Positions 18,250 through 27,555 of a stretch of 64,000 nucleotides of DNA are shown piece by piece. Within the stretch, counting starts at the first letter, position 1; every line of letters begins with the position of its first letter. The DNA is from Desulfosediminicola ganghwensis. GTDB lineage: Bacteria > Desulfobacterota > Desulfobulbia > Desulfobulbales > Desulfocapsaceae. The position numbers and the translations under genes were made by a program. Where the stretch lies: positions 1,511,001-1,575,000 of the forward strand of contig NZ_CP050699.1 in the NCBI RefSeq assembly GCF_005116675.2, read 5' to 3'. The notes beneath the pieces were generated by a model. That model was not told where the DNA came from. It saw nothing but the letters and a program-made list of their open reading frames with translations, and did no database searches.

Positions 18250-20001
18250 TTAGATCGCAGCAGTGATCTCCGGGAATACCAGATAGAACATGATATAGGC
18301 CATGCCAAGGGTAAGAACCAGGTTCAGAGACTGGCCGCATACATAGAGGATGAAAGGCTTGCCGCCTTTGAAGTAGTGAGCAAGCTCACGGAAGTTGGTA
18401 GCAAGACCGATTGCAGCAAAAGAGAAGCAGAAGAACCAGCCGCGGCAGGTCTTGGTGAAACCTCTCAATACTCCGTTGTCGATCATGGTGAAACCAGCGT
18501 CCGGTCCGATCTGGGTGTAGAGGAAAGAGAAGAAAACAGAAGCCGCGAGGAAGCCGAGTACGAACTTCGGAAAGCGGTGCCAGATTTCCATCCAGCCAAC
18601 TTTGTTGCCGGTCTCTTTGGGCTCTACCTTCATGGTCCAGTAAACGGCGATACCAAAAGCGGTAACACCGATCAGTACGTTCTGGATCATCTTGATGGTT
18701 GCAGCAACGTAGAGTGCTTTCTCGGAAAGGAAGGCACCGGCAGCGGCAACGGCACCAGTCGCATCAATGGTACCACCCATCCAGGCACCACCGAGGATAT
18801 ACGGCATACCGGTGGCTTTAATGACGGCCGGCATAACGATCATCATGATGGAGGTGAAAACCAGGGACAGGCCGATGGCGAGGGTAAGTTCTTCTTTCTT
18901 CGCGCGACATGCTGCGGCGGCAGCGATAGCTGCAGAGGTACCACACACGGACATGTCAGAGGCGATAACCATGTTCAGAGTCTTCGACTCCATCTTCAAT
19001 ACTTTCTGACCGAACCAGAACGTAGTGATAAGTACTGTAGGGGTTACGAACCATGCTACGAAGATACCAGGAACACCGATGGCAACGATCTTGTTGAACA
19101 GTACCTCGGCACCGAGCAGTACCAGGCCGGTTTTGATGAAGAATTCTACCTGTAGGGCAGGCTTGACCCAGTTAGGTGTGCCGACGGTGTTGGCGATAAT
19201 CATACCGATGGCGATGGCCCAGGCAGCGTAACCAATGCCGTAGTGTTTAGCGGTAGCCTGGCCGGCAAAGACGTAGGCAAGAAGGCTTACTGCAAAAACA
19301 GCGGTGAAACCTTTCATGAAGCCGGTAACAGAGCCACCCATAAAGTAGATACCGATAGAAAACAGCAGGCCGGTGGCAAGAAACATTCCAAAGAGGCTTG
19401 GAAAGAGGTTAAAAGGCTTGTTCTTGGTCTTTTTCTTGGCAGAAGATTCTTTGGCGTTGGCGCGTCTCCAGTCATCGATCTTCTTTTCAGTAACACTGTT
19501 CAGCTCGGTGTTGGCGAAACCTGCGGCAGCGGCAGCGGTCTCTGCTGTGACAGCAGCAGCCTTTGCAGTAACGGCAGTGGCTTTGGCAGCCTCATACTTC
19601 GGCATGGCCTTGGCATTCTTGGCGTCCGCCTGCTCCTGGGTCATGATGAAAGCGTCAAGCGGATTGGAGGTCCACTTCTTTGGCTTGCTCATGAATGCAG
19701 CAATATCCTTGGCAAAACCCTGGCTTCTTGCCTTGATCTTCTCTTTGGCGTCCTGGGCTTCGATAAAAGCTACAGTTTTAAATGGAGCTTTTGCTGCTTC
19801 TTGCTTCATGATTGCATTTGAAGTGTTGAACACTTCCTGCATGCCTTCCGGCTGACGTGGCATAAAAATAGCCAGGCCGGCAAGCAGCAGGGCAAAGCCG
19901 AGCCAGATTGCCCAGTAATCTTCCTTCTTCCATAAATCACTCAACGAACTTTTTGCTTCGTCGACGACAACGCTGTCCGTCTTGATCGTACTGCCTGCCA
20001 T
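18250..20001 (-). CDS. YeiH-family putative sulfate exporter, long form (copy 2)
   Basis: A 583-aa paralog of the transporter at 15333-17087. The start is set at the ATG at 20001, which has GGGAGGG about 6 nt upstream; an upstream in-frame ATG at 20052 has no site and would add 17 residues not found in copy 1. Architecture is the same: one N-terminal membrane segment ([18 protein letters not shown]), about 150 residues of charged Ala-rich helix ([20 protein letters not shown]), then the YeiH core with [14 protein letters not shown] and [20 protein letters not shown] sigma-54 promoter lies about 105 bp upstream. The C-terminal 200 residues differ from copy 1 at only a few positions, whereas the N-terminal helix is well diverged. 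Confidence 0.88.
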   Translation of the reverse strand: MAGSTIKTDSVVVDEAKSSLSDLWKKEDYWAIWLGFALLLAGLAIFMPRQPEGMQEVFNTSNAIMKQEAAKAPFKTVAFIEAQDAKEKIKARSQGFAKDIAAFMSKPKKWTSNPLDAFIMTQEQADAKNAKAMPKYEAAKATAVTAKAAAVTAETAAAAAGFANTELNSVTEKKIDDWRRANAKESSAKKKTKNKPFNLFPSLFGMFLATGLLFSIGIYFMGGSVTGFMKGFTAVFAVSLLAYVFAGQATAKHYGIGYAAWAIAIGMIIANTVGTPNWVKPALQVEFFIKTGLVLLGAEVLFNKIVAIGVPGIFVAWFVTPTVLITTFWFGQKVLKMESKTLNMVIASDMSVCGTSAAIAAAAACRAKKEELTLAIGLSLVFTSIMMIVMPAVIKATGMPYILGGAWMGGTIDATGAVAAAGAFLSEKALYVAATIKMIQNVLIGVTAFGIAVYWTMKVEPKETGNKVGWMEIWHRFPKFVLGFLAASVFFSFLYTQIGPDAGFTMIDNGVLRGFTKTCRGWFFCFSFAAIGLATNFRELAHYFKGGKPFILYVCGQSLNLVLTLGMAYIMFYLVFPEITAAI

Positions 20002-20107
20002 AATTCCCTCCCTGAGATTAAAGCAAAATTGTTTGCAACAGATACCGGCCAACTCCGGCCGGTATCGCTAATAAAAAAATGCCATGAAAATTGTTTGATT
20101 CAGGGAG

Positions 20108-20123
20108 AGCAAGGTCTGTGCCA
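20108..20123 (-). promoter_or_regulatory. Sigma-54 (-24/-12) promoter upstream of YeiH copy 2
   Basis: The minus strand reads TGGCACAGACCTTGCT, a near-consensus -24/-12 element (TGGCAC, five bases, TTGCT) with the required 10-base spacing between GG and GC. It lies about 105 bp before the exporter ATG. Confidence 0.82.
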
Positions 20124-20352
20124 TGTTGGTTCTGTATGTTTGAAATGACCCAATAACAGCAAGATATTCGGCGGAGCTGGGTGTGGCCGGGAAGATAGCT
20201 GCAGACAAAGTGTTAAGGTCTGTTTGCACACAGGAAAGACGCTATCATATGCATGGAGTGAAGCTTGGTGGAGGAGGTGAAGAAGCAGTTCGAGGCAGGA
20301 TAGGATTTGACGATCTGGTTCGGCTCCGATGGAGCAGGTCTGATTTTGTGAT

Positions 20353-21162
20353 TCAGTTATTGCGGAGCTGGTCTGATGTCCGTAGCTTAGCTGGGGACAG
20401 GACCGAGCCCTTTAAGGAAGACCGCTCTGCCTGATATGTGCTTTGCAATTTCTGCGCGCAGGCGACTATGGGAGAGCCCAGCAGCTGGGTGACACCAATC
20501 GCGGCGAATACATTTTCTGAAAACTGCGAGAAGTATCTGGAGTTTACGGCCCTGTGCACCACCATGGGAAGCATGAACTCAGGATCAAATTCCGTTACAA
20601 TCAAGCCGTTACGTTCAAACTCCTGAGAAATTTCTTTGCGGGTGAATAGAGTATAGTTTCTGGTGTTTTTTTCAAAGAGTTTCTTTATCGGGAAAAGCAT
20701 GGAGTAGAGGATGTTGGTACTGCGCCAATCGGGATAATCTATAATTACTGCTTTTTTGGCGACTCTACTCAGTTCTCGAATGAGAAGTCGCCAACGTTCG
20801 ACATGGGATATAAGCCTGAATGCGAGAACCACATCGAAACAGTTGTCTTTAAACGGCAGGTTGAGCATGTCGCAGGTATGGTAGCTGTAGCTTCCCTGTA
20901 AACCTGCGGCCAGCAACCTCTCTTCGCAACAATCGTCACTGCCGGTTATGGTTACATTGTAACCTTTCTGGATGAGGGGGATTGCCAGTTGGGCATGGCC
21001 TCCGCCCACGTCGAGAATTGTTGGCCTGTAGTAACCCGCCAGGTATTTCTCAACTTTTGCGAATTGCATCTCGAGAAAATACTCACCGGTCTTGCCATGA
21101 AATCTGCTGGCATAATCTTCAGAAGAAGTTGAAATGTCAGCCGTTTCTTCGTATTTATCCAT
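20353..21162 (-). CDS. Class I SAM-dependent methyltransferase
   Basis: A 269-aa cytoplasmic protein with the Rossmann methyltransferase pattern: motif I ILDVGGGHAQLAIPLI, motif II region YNVTITGSDDC, and a later VVLAFRLISHVERWRLLIRELSRV segment typical of UbiE/Methyltransf_11-type enzymes. The acceptor substrate cannot be read from the sequence. It stands alone on the minus strand between the exporter promoter region and the tolC-like gene, 62 bp downstream of the latter, so it may be transcribed with it. Confidence 0.85.
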   Translation of the reverse strand: MDKYEETADISTSSEDYASRFHGKTGEYFLEMQFAKVEKYLAGYYRPTILDVGGGHAQLAIPLIQKGYNVTITGSDDCCEERLLAAGLQGSYSYHTCDMLNLPFKDNCFDVVLAFRLISHVERWRLLIRELSRVAKKAVIIDYPDWRSTNILYSMLFPIKKLFEKNTRNYTLFTRKEISQEFERNGLIVTEFDPEFMLPMVVHRAVNSRYFSQFSENVFAAIGVTQLLGSPIVACAQKLQSTYQAERSSLKGSVLSPAKLRTSDQLRNN

Positions 21163-21223
21163 AAATCTTCCTTCAGTACGCTGAATGGTTGTTGGCTTGT
21201 TTTCGGTATATTTTTTCTCTGTG

Positions 21224-22549
21224 CTATCTGTATGTGCGGCCCTGCAGTTCGGGGATAACCCCGGTGGACCACTCGATTCGCGCCAGCGATCTCAAGTATG
21301 TGTAATACGTTACAACCAGATTAGTCTGGTTTTGGGTAAGAAGCAACTGGGCATCGTTAAATTCCAGCCAGTCCCCAAGACCTGTTTGATACCGTTTATC
21401 AGCCAGTTCCAGGTTCTCTTCGGCGAGCCCTAGGGACTGGCCGGCAATATCAACACCTTCTTTGTTTTCAACAGCACGCAGGTAGCTGTCAGTTACCTGT
21501 TGCGTCACTGACAGGTTGAATTGGCGATAACCTGCCGTAACTTCACGCAGGTTGGCCTTGGCCTCGGCAACCAGCCCCTCTGTCTCAAAGCCGGAGAAAA
21601 GCTCCCAGGTGGCACCGACGCCTACCTGCCAGGTGTCATTCAGGCTTGAGATATCGGTATCGTAACCTGTATATGAGCCGGTCACACCGATGGACGGCCA
21701 GTAATCGCCTTTGGCCGAGCGAAGATTTGCTTCAGCCGCTTCAATAAGGTAGCCGAATTCACTCAACCCGGGTCGGTTTTGGTCCGCGGTAACCAGAAGG
21801 TTATTCAGTGTATCGGGGATCGGTGGCTTATCTGTAACCAACTCCCCCAGGCCGGTCTCATCTATTACAACCTGATAGTCCCCGTTGTTGGGTGCACCAC
21901 CTAAAGTTTGCTCAAGCGCGACCCTGGCCGACTGTAAATCAGCTTTGGCCTGCACCAGGCCCAGCCGTTCGTTAGCCAGGTTGACTTCGGCGTTTGTCAC
22001 ATCGATTCTGGTTCGTATACCCGCTTCAAGATATTTTCTGGCTCGATAGAGTTGGCGCGTATAATTAGTTACAGCCTCTTCGGCTACGACTATGAGCTCC
22101 TGACTCTCCAGTACGTCGTAGAATTGATTTTTTACATCAAGGACCACATCGTGATAAACTTGTCTCAGATTTTCTTCCGACGCTGCAACATTGAAGGCGC
22201 TGGCGTCGATCAGACCGGTGGTTCTGCCGAAGTCATAGATGAGTTGGGAGAGTGTCAAAAGCAGGGAGGCGACGTTATCTTCATCCTCAGGACTTAGACC
22301 GTCTACATATACCCTGCCGTAGTCAGCAGTTGTGCCAAGACGCGGCAGGTAGCCGGATTTCGCCTGGGTCAGTATTCCCGCATCTCCGGCGAGCTGCTGT
22401 CTGGCAATTTCTATCTGCGGATTTTGCTGCAGGGCGATCTCGATCAGGTCATTGAGCCCGAGTTCTATCGTTTCCGATCGAAGCCGACCGGGGGCGATCA
22501 AGGTCAGGACAATCATCAGCAACGCAACCATGTTGGATTTATAGTGCAT
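21224..22549 (-). CDS. TolC-family outer-membrane efflux protein
   Basis: The start is placed at the ATG at 22549, with GGAGA 7 nt upstream, followed by a signal peptide (VALLMIVLTLIAPGRLRSET). The mature protein (about 415 aa) has the long alpha-helical and duplicated structure of OEP/TolC proteins: ALQQNPQIEIARQQL near the N-terminus, and the second repeat with LRSAKGDYWPSIGVTGSYTG and YQTGLGDWLEFNDAQLLLTQ. It forms the outer-membrane channel for a tripartite pump. It is divergent from the MFP and RND genes at 22768-27352, across a 218-bp intergenic promoter region, and is the natural partner of that pump. Confidence 0.92.
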   Translation of the reverse strand: MHYKSNMVALLMIVLTLIAPGRLRSETIELGLNDLIEIALQQNPQIEIARQQLAGDAGILTQAKSGYLPRLGTTADYGRVYVDGLSPEDEDNVASLLLTLSQLIYDFGRTTGLIDASAFNVAASEENLRQVYHDVVLDVKNQFYDVLESQELIVVAEEAVTNYTRQLYRARKYLEAGIRTRIDVTNAEVNLANERLGLVQAKADLQSARVALEQTLGGAPNNGDYQVVIDETGLGELVTDKPPIPDTLNNLLVTADQNRPGLSEFGYLIEAAEANLRSAKGDYWPSIGVTGSYTGYDTDISSLNDTWQVGVGATWELFSGFETEGLVAEAKANLREVTAGYRQFNLSVTQQVTDSYLRAVENKEGVDIAGQSLGLAEENLELADKRYQTGLGDWLEFNDAQLLLTQNQTNLVVTYYTYLRSLARIEWSTGVIPELQGRTYR

Positions 22550-22767
22550 AATATATCTCCAGACGAAAAATTGTTGAGCGTTCTTCAGGGCTCCAACCTC
22601 GTTGAAACCCAACAGGATCAGGGCCTGGTTGGCGAAACTCGTAAAACCGATCAAGAAATCGATCTGGTTAAATGTCTTTTATGGTAGAACAGAATTTAAA
22701 TTAGAGCAACAATGTGTTAGGTATAAGGAGGATCTTTCTTACGATTACACCTTAAAGGGGGATATAG

Positions 22768-23946
22768 ATGACCCATCTGAGTCCTATTATCTGGTTATTG
22801 ACAACCTTGGTCATGGTCCAGGGTTGCAGTGAGGAACAGCAGCAGGCTCCACCCCAGGAACCGCCGCCGCTGCCGGTGGAGGCGATCACTGTGCAGGATG
22901 AGCAGCTGCCCATCTGGATCGAATATGCCGGCAAGACCGAAGCCACCAAACGGGTTGAAGTACGAGCCAGGGTCGCCGGTCGGCTCGAGGAGGCGCTTTT
23001 TGCTGAAGGTGATTACGTCGAGGAAGGCGACGTCCTGTTTACCATAGAAAAAGATACCTATGAAGCTGCGCTCGACAGCGCCAAGGCCCGCCTGGAGCAG
23101 AATAAGGCGTCCCTGGCCCTGGCAAGAAGGGACGTGGCGCGCTACCAGCCGCTGGTGGCTGAAGAGCTGGCCCCCAGAGCCACCCTGGATCAGTATGAGG
23201 CACGGGTGGCAGAGCTGGAGGCCACCTTGAAGTCTGACCAGGCCGCCATCCGTGAAGCGGAACTCAGTTTAAGTTATACCGATGTACTTGCCCCAATATC
23301 CGGCAGGGTCAGCAGGAGGTTTGTCGATATCGGCAACATCGTCGGCTACGGAGATCAGACAGTCCTGACAACTATCGTCAGCGATGACCCTATGTATGTC
23401 TACTTCAACCCGACCGAACAGCAGTTCCAGATGATGCGGCAATACAAGTCGCAGGATAACATGGAGGCCAGGGTCAACGTGCCCGGCAACACAGGGGGAA
23501 TGCTTGAGCGGGGGCAGCTGGAGGGCCTGGTCGATTTCACTGATAATCGTGTTGACCGTACTACCGGTACCATTACCATGCGGGCCTCGGTTGCCAACCC
23601 CGATCATTCTGTGCTTGAGGGAACCTTTGTCTACATCGAGGTGATGGTGACCGACCAGGTCAGCTTTCTGGTGGTGCCCCCGGCAGCCGTCCATGAGGAT
23701 CAGCGCTCCAGCTTTCTCTATATTGTGGGAGAAGAGAGCAGGATCAAGCGGGTGGATGTGAGAAAAGGATATGAGAGCAGACATTACACCATTATCACCG
23801 AAGGGCTCCAGGGCGGGGAGCAGGTGATAGTTTCCGGCTTTGCCAAGCTTCAGCCGAATCGTAAGGTCGAGGTGACGGACGCCACCGACACAAAGGGGAT
23901 ACAGGCGTATCTCAAAGAGCAGAATATGCTGCCGTCAACGCAGTAG
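22768..23946 (+). CDS. RND efflux periplasmic adaptor (membrane fusion) lipoprotein
   Basis: A 392-aa AcrA/MexA-type adaptor. The N-terminal signal ends in the lipobox VQGC, so the mature protein is probably lipid-anchored in the inner membrane. The typical order is visible: beta-barrel/lipoyl segment (VEVRARVAGRLEEALFAEGD), coiled hairpin (ALDSAKARLEQNKASLALA), lipoyl return (LSYTDVLAPISGRVSRRFV), then the C-terminal beta domain. It lies 256 bp before the RND permease gene and is divergent from the tolC-like gene. The drug or metabolite spectrum is unknown. Confidence 0.93.
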   Translation: MTHLSPIIWLLTTLVMVQGCSEEQQQAPPQEPPPLPVEAITVQDEQLPIWIEYAGKTEATKRVEVRARVAGRLEEALFAEGDYVEEGDVLFTIEKDTYEAALDSAKARLEQNKASLALARRDVARYQPLVAEELAPRATLDQYEARVAELEATLKSDQAAIREAELSLSYTDVLAPISGRVSRRFVDIGNIVGYGDQTVLTTIVSDDPMYVYFNPTEQQFQMMRQYKSQDNMEARVNVPGNTGGMLERGQLEGLVDFTDNRVDRTTGTITMRASVANPDHSVLEGTFVYIEVMVTDQVSFLVVPPAAVHEDQRSSFLYIVGEESRIKRVDVRKGYESRHYTIITEGLQGGEQVIVSGFAKLQPNRKVEVTDATDTKGIQAYLKEQNMLPSTQ

Positions 23947-24202
23947 GCCGGTAGAGTACTTCAAATTGCACGCCAAACGGGCTACTCCTGGTCTTAAGGG
24001 AGCCATCCTTTGGACGCAGCGTGCAGCTGCTTTGCCGGATATCTATATCAACAAAGAGAAACTGATAACAATTTCACCCTTGGGCGCGAGTCGATCCGGC
24101 CCCCAGCAGGCGCAGTTCTCACGATTTGCAGGGCAGAATGTGGAAATTGCCTGACGTTGCCTGTGAAGGTTCAGTTCAGCTCGTGAAATAAGCGGGGTAG
24201 CC

Positions 24203-27200
24203 ATGTTTTCTATATTTTTTATCAAGCGGCCCATCTTTGCGATGGTTATCTCTCTGCTGATTGTCCTGTCCGGGCTGGTCTCCATCTTTATCCTGCCGGT
24301 GCAGGAGTACCCAGATGTCTCTCCGCCCACCGTTGTTGTGTCCGCAACCTATGTCGGTGCCAATGCTTTCACGGTGGAGGAGGCGGTAACACGCCCCCTC
24401 GAGGATCGCATTAACGGGGTCAAGGGCATGATCTATATGCAGTCCTCCAGTACCAGTTCGGGCAATTCCAGCATCAGCGTCTATTTTGAACCTGGCTATG
24501 ATATTGATATTGCTGCGGTGGATGTGCAGAACAAGGTCTCAATCGCCACTCCGCAACTGCCGTCGGAAGTGCGGCAGCAGGGCGTGGTGGTTGATAAGAA
24601 GTCGCCTGCCATCGTCTGTCTGTTTTCTCTCACTGGTGATGAGCGGTATGACGAGAGCTTTTTAAGTAATTTTGTCACCATAAATATCCTTGACGAATTG
24701 CGCCGTATTCCCGGGGTCGGCTCAGTGGAAAACCTCGGTGAGAAAAAGTACTCCATGCGGGTCTGGCTGGACCCGGACCGGATAAAATCGATGGGCATCA
24801 GCCCCGGTGATGTGGTGGCGGCGATACAGTCCCAGAACCGGCAGGCGGCCCTGGGAAGGCTTGGTTCACCTCCGACCTTTGACGATCAGCAGCTGCAGTT
24901 TGTGCTCACCACCGAGGGCCAGCTGGAGGATGTGAAACAATTTGAGAATATCATTATCAAGTACCTGGATGACGGCACCTTGGTGTATCTGGCTGATGTG
25001 GCAGATATCGAGCTCGGTGCGGAAAACTATGACTGGAACGCCAGGGTGAATAGCAAGCCGGCCGCCTCCATCGCCATCTATCAGCTGCCGGAGGCCAATG
25101 CCCTTTCGATAAAGAAGCTGGCGGTGGCCAAGATGGAGGAGCTGAAACGGCGCTTTCCGGAGGGTGTCACCTATTCAATCCCCTATGACACCACCCTGTT
25201 CGTTGAAGTGGCCATCCAGAACGTGGTGGTCAACCTCTTCATCGCGGTGGCCCTGGTTATCCTGATCGTCTTTATTTTTCTGGGTTCCTGGCGGCCGACC
25301 ATTATTGCCTCGGTGGCGATCCCTGTTTCTCTGGTCGGCACCTTCGCGGCCATGCTGGCAGCGGGTTTTTCCATTAATTTCCTGACACTTTTTGGCCTGA
25401 TCCTGGCCATCGGCATTGTGGTTGACGACGTCATCCTGGTGGTGGAAAATGTTGAGCGAATCATGAATGAGGAGCCGGCGCTGACCATCCCCCAAGTGGT
25501 GAAAAAGGCCATGCTGCAGCTTATCGGCCCGATCATCGCAACCACCCTGGTGCTGGTAGCTGTGTTCGTACCGGTTTCCATGATGCCGGGCCTGGTTGGG
25601 TCGGTGTACCGGCAGTTTGCCTTGACCATCTCCTTTGCGGTGTTGATCTCCTCGCTCAACGCCATGACCCTGTCGCCGGCCTTATCGGCCATCGTCGTCA
25701 GGAGGCTGCCGGAAGGCCAGGGAAAGTTCATTTTCTTTCAGCTGTTCGACAAGTTCTTTGCCTGGCTTACCCGTTGGTATATCCGGCTGGTGGAACTGCT
25801 GATTAAGCTTCGTTACCTGGTGGTGCTGGTTTTTATCGGACTGTTGGTATTGACCGGATGGGTGCTGAAAACCACCCCGACCGGCTTTGTTCCGGAAGAG
25901 GATAAAGGGGTGCTAGTCATTATGTTCAACCTCAAGCCAGGTATGGCGCTGAACCGCACCAGCGAGGTGCGCGAGGAACTGGAGGAGATTCTGCAGGATA
26001 TTGAAGGGGTTAAGGATATGGTGATGATCGATGGCTACAACATGCTCTCTGCCACCCTTGACACCAGTGCGGGAGCAGGCTTCGTGTCACTGGACTCCTG
26101 GGGTGATCGCAAGAAAGTGCAGAGGGATATCGAGACCATCCTGGCCGAGACGAACATAAAGGCCCAGGGAATCACCGAAGCGAACGTGGTGGCGTTTAAT
26201 ATCCCGGGCATCCCCGGCATCGGCACGGTGGGTGGCTTCGACTTTCGTCTCCAGGATTATCTGTCGGGGGACCTGAACAACTTTGTCAGCTATGCCTATA
26301 CACTGATAGCAGAAGCGAATAAGGATCCTCGCATAGGGGTGGCCTATACCACCTACGCGCCCAATTATCCTTTTGTCAGCATTGATATAGACCGCAACAA
26401 GACGGCGGCGCTGGGGGTCGATCTGGCCGAACTCTTCACCACCCTGCAGACCTATCTTGGCTCCTTGTATATCAACGATTTTACTAAGTTCGGCAAGGTC
26501 TTCAGGGTGTATGTCCAGGCCGAGATGGAGTATCGCAGTGAGATAAGGGATATCAATGAGCTGTTTGTCCGCAACCGGGAAGGCAAAATGGTGCCGGTGG
26601 CCTCTCTGGTCAGCCTGAACCAGACCATAGGCCCTTCCGATCTGCCCCATTACAACATGTACCGCACCATCACCATCAACGGCTCGGCCGCCCCCGGTTA
26701 CAGTTCCGGCCAGGCCATGGAGGCCCTGGAGGAGATCGCCCAGCGGGTGCTGCCGACCGACGGCAGCTATGGTTTCGACTGGTCGGGAATGTCCTATCAG
26801 GAACGGTTGGCGGGCAATGCCCAGATCTATGTCTTCACCTTCGCCCTGATCGTGGTCTACCTGGTACTTGCCGCCCAGTATGAGAGCTGGGTTTTGCCGA
26901 TCATGATCATGGTTTCGGTGCCGCTGGTTATGCTGGGGGCACTGTTTGCCCAGAACCTTGCCGGGCTCGACAACAACCTGTTCGCCCAGATAGGCTTGGT
27001 GTTGCTGATCGGTCTTTCCTCCAAAAACGCTATCCTCATTGTTGAGGTGGCCAAGGAGAGCCGAGAAAGCGGCATGTCCATCATCGAATCGGCGGTGAAT
27101 GCAGCACAGCTTCGTTTCCGGGCCATCATGATGACCATTCTCTCATTTGTGTTCGGTGTTTTTCCCTTAGCTGTGGCCACCGGTGCCGGAGCGATGACCA

Positions 27201-27352
27201 TGAAATCGATTGGCGTAGTGGTGCTCGGCGGTATGGGAGCCGCCACACTGATCTCCACCATGCTGGTGCCATGTGTTTACGTGCTGCTTGAAAGCATGCG
27301 GGAGCTGGTGGTGGATGTGCAGGAGGAAGTCCGTAATCGGGAGATGATCTAA
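24203..27352 (+). CDS. RND-family efflux permease (HAE1/AcrB-like)
   Basis: A 1049-aa inner-membrane proton-driven pump with the usual AcrB length. It begins FFIKRPIFAMVISLLIVLSG (TM1), followed by the porter loop (PVQEYPDVSPPTVVVSA). TM4 carries IGIVVDDVILVVENVER, with the paired aspartates of the proton relay. The second half has GLSSKNAILIVEVAKE, the family motif containing the essential lysine. The second large periplasmic loop and a terminal TM block with GVVVLGGMGAATLISTMLVP complete the fold. Together with the adaptor and the divergent TolC-like protein it forms a tripartite pump spanning the envelope. Substrate cannot be inferred. Confidence 0.95.
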   Translation: MFSIFFIKRPIFAMVISLLIVLSGLVSIFILPVQEYPDVSPPTVVVSATYVGANAFTVEEAVTRPLEDRINGVKGMIYMQSSSTSSGNSSISVYFEPGYDIDIAAVDVQNKVSIATPQLPSEVRQQGVVVDKKSPAIVCLFSLTGDERYDESFLSNFVTINILDELRRIPGVGSVENLGEKKYSMRVWLDPDRIKSMGISPGDVVAAIQSQNRQAALGRLGSPPTFDDQQLQFVLTTEGQLEDVKQFENIIIKYLDDGTLVYLADVADIELGAENYDWNARVNSKPAASIAIYQLPEANALSIKKLAVAKMEELKRRFPEGVTYSIPYDTTLFVEVAIQNVVVNLFIAVALVILIVFIFLGSWRPTIIASVAIPVSLVGTFAAMLAAGFSINFLTLFGLILAIGIVVDDVILVVENVERIMNEEPALTIPQVVKKAMLQLIGPIIATTLVLVAVFVPVSMMPGLVGSVYRQFALTISFAVLISSLNAMTLSPALSAIVVRRLPEGQGKFIFFQLFDKFFAWLTRWYIRLVELLIKLRYLVVLVFIGLLVLTGWVLKTTPTGFVPEEDKGVLVIMFNLKPGMALNRTSEVREELEEILQDIEGVKDMVMIDGYNMLSATLDTSAGAGFVSLDSWGDRKKVQRDIETILAETNIKAQGITEANVVAFNIPGIPGIGTVGGFDFRLQDYLSGDLNNFVSYAYTLIAEANKDPRIGVAYTTYAPNYPFVSIDIDRNKTAALGVDLAELFTTLQTYLGSLYINDFTKFGKVFRVYVQAEMEYRSEIRDINELFVRNREGKMVPVASLVSLNQTIGPSDLPHYNMYRTITINGSAAPGYSSGQAMEALEEIAQRVLPTDGSYGFDWSGMSYQERLAGNAQIYVFTFALIVVYLVLAAQYESWVLPIMIMVSVPLVMLGALFAQNLAGLDNNLFAQIGLVLLIGLSSKNAILIVEVAKESRESGMSIIESAVNAAQLRFRAIMMTILSFVFGVFPLAVATGAGAMTMKSIGVVVLGGMGAATLISTMLVPCVYVLLESMRELVVDVQEEVRNREMI

Positions 27353-27355
27353 TAG

Positions 27356-27391
27356 CTAATCAGTCCACGCGATGCCACCTGAACTGATTAG
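27356..27391. repeat. Inverted repeat just after the RND permease gene
   Basis: CTAATCAGT (27356-27364) and ACTGATTAG (27383-27391) are perfect inverted repeats with an 18-nt loop, beginning four bases after the permease stop. It has no T-run, so it may be a stability hairpin or weak terminator. Confidence 0.35.
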
Positions 27392-27555
27392 AGTACTAGA
27401 TGAGCAGAAAGGCATTTGGTTATTACACCCTGTTTATTGATAATTTTGATTCAATATTTGCAGCATTTCCAAGAGATAAAGCATTTGACGGAGAGAAGCT
27501 GTAGCGGGGCTTTGGCCCTTGATGCGAGATAAAACGTTTGCACATTGGAGGCTCT

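Noticed and set aside
20370-20430. Sequence with GTAGCTTAGCTGGG that looks like the start of a tRNA D-arm
   Set aside because: It lies inside the methyltransferase gene, and no anticodon arm or T-arm (GGTTCGAATCC-like) follows.
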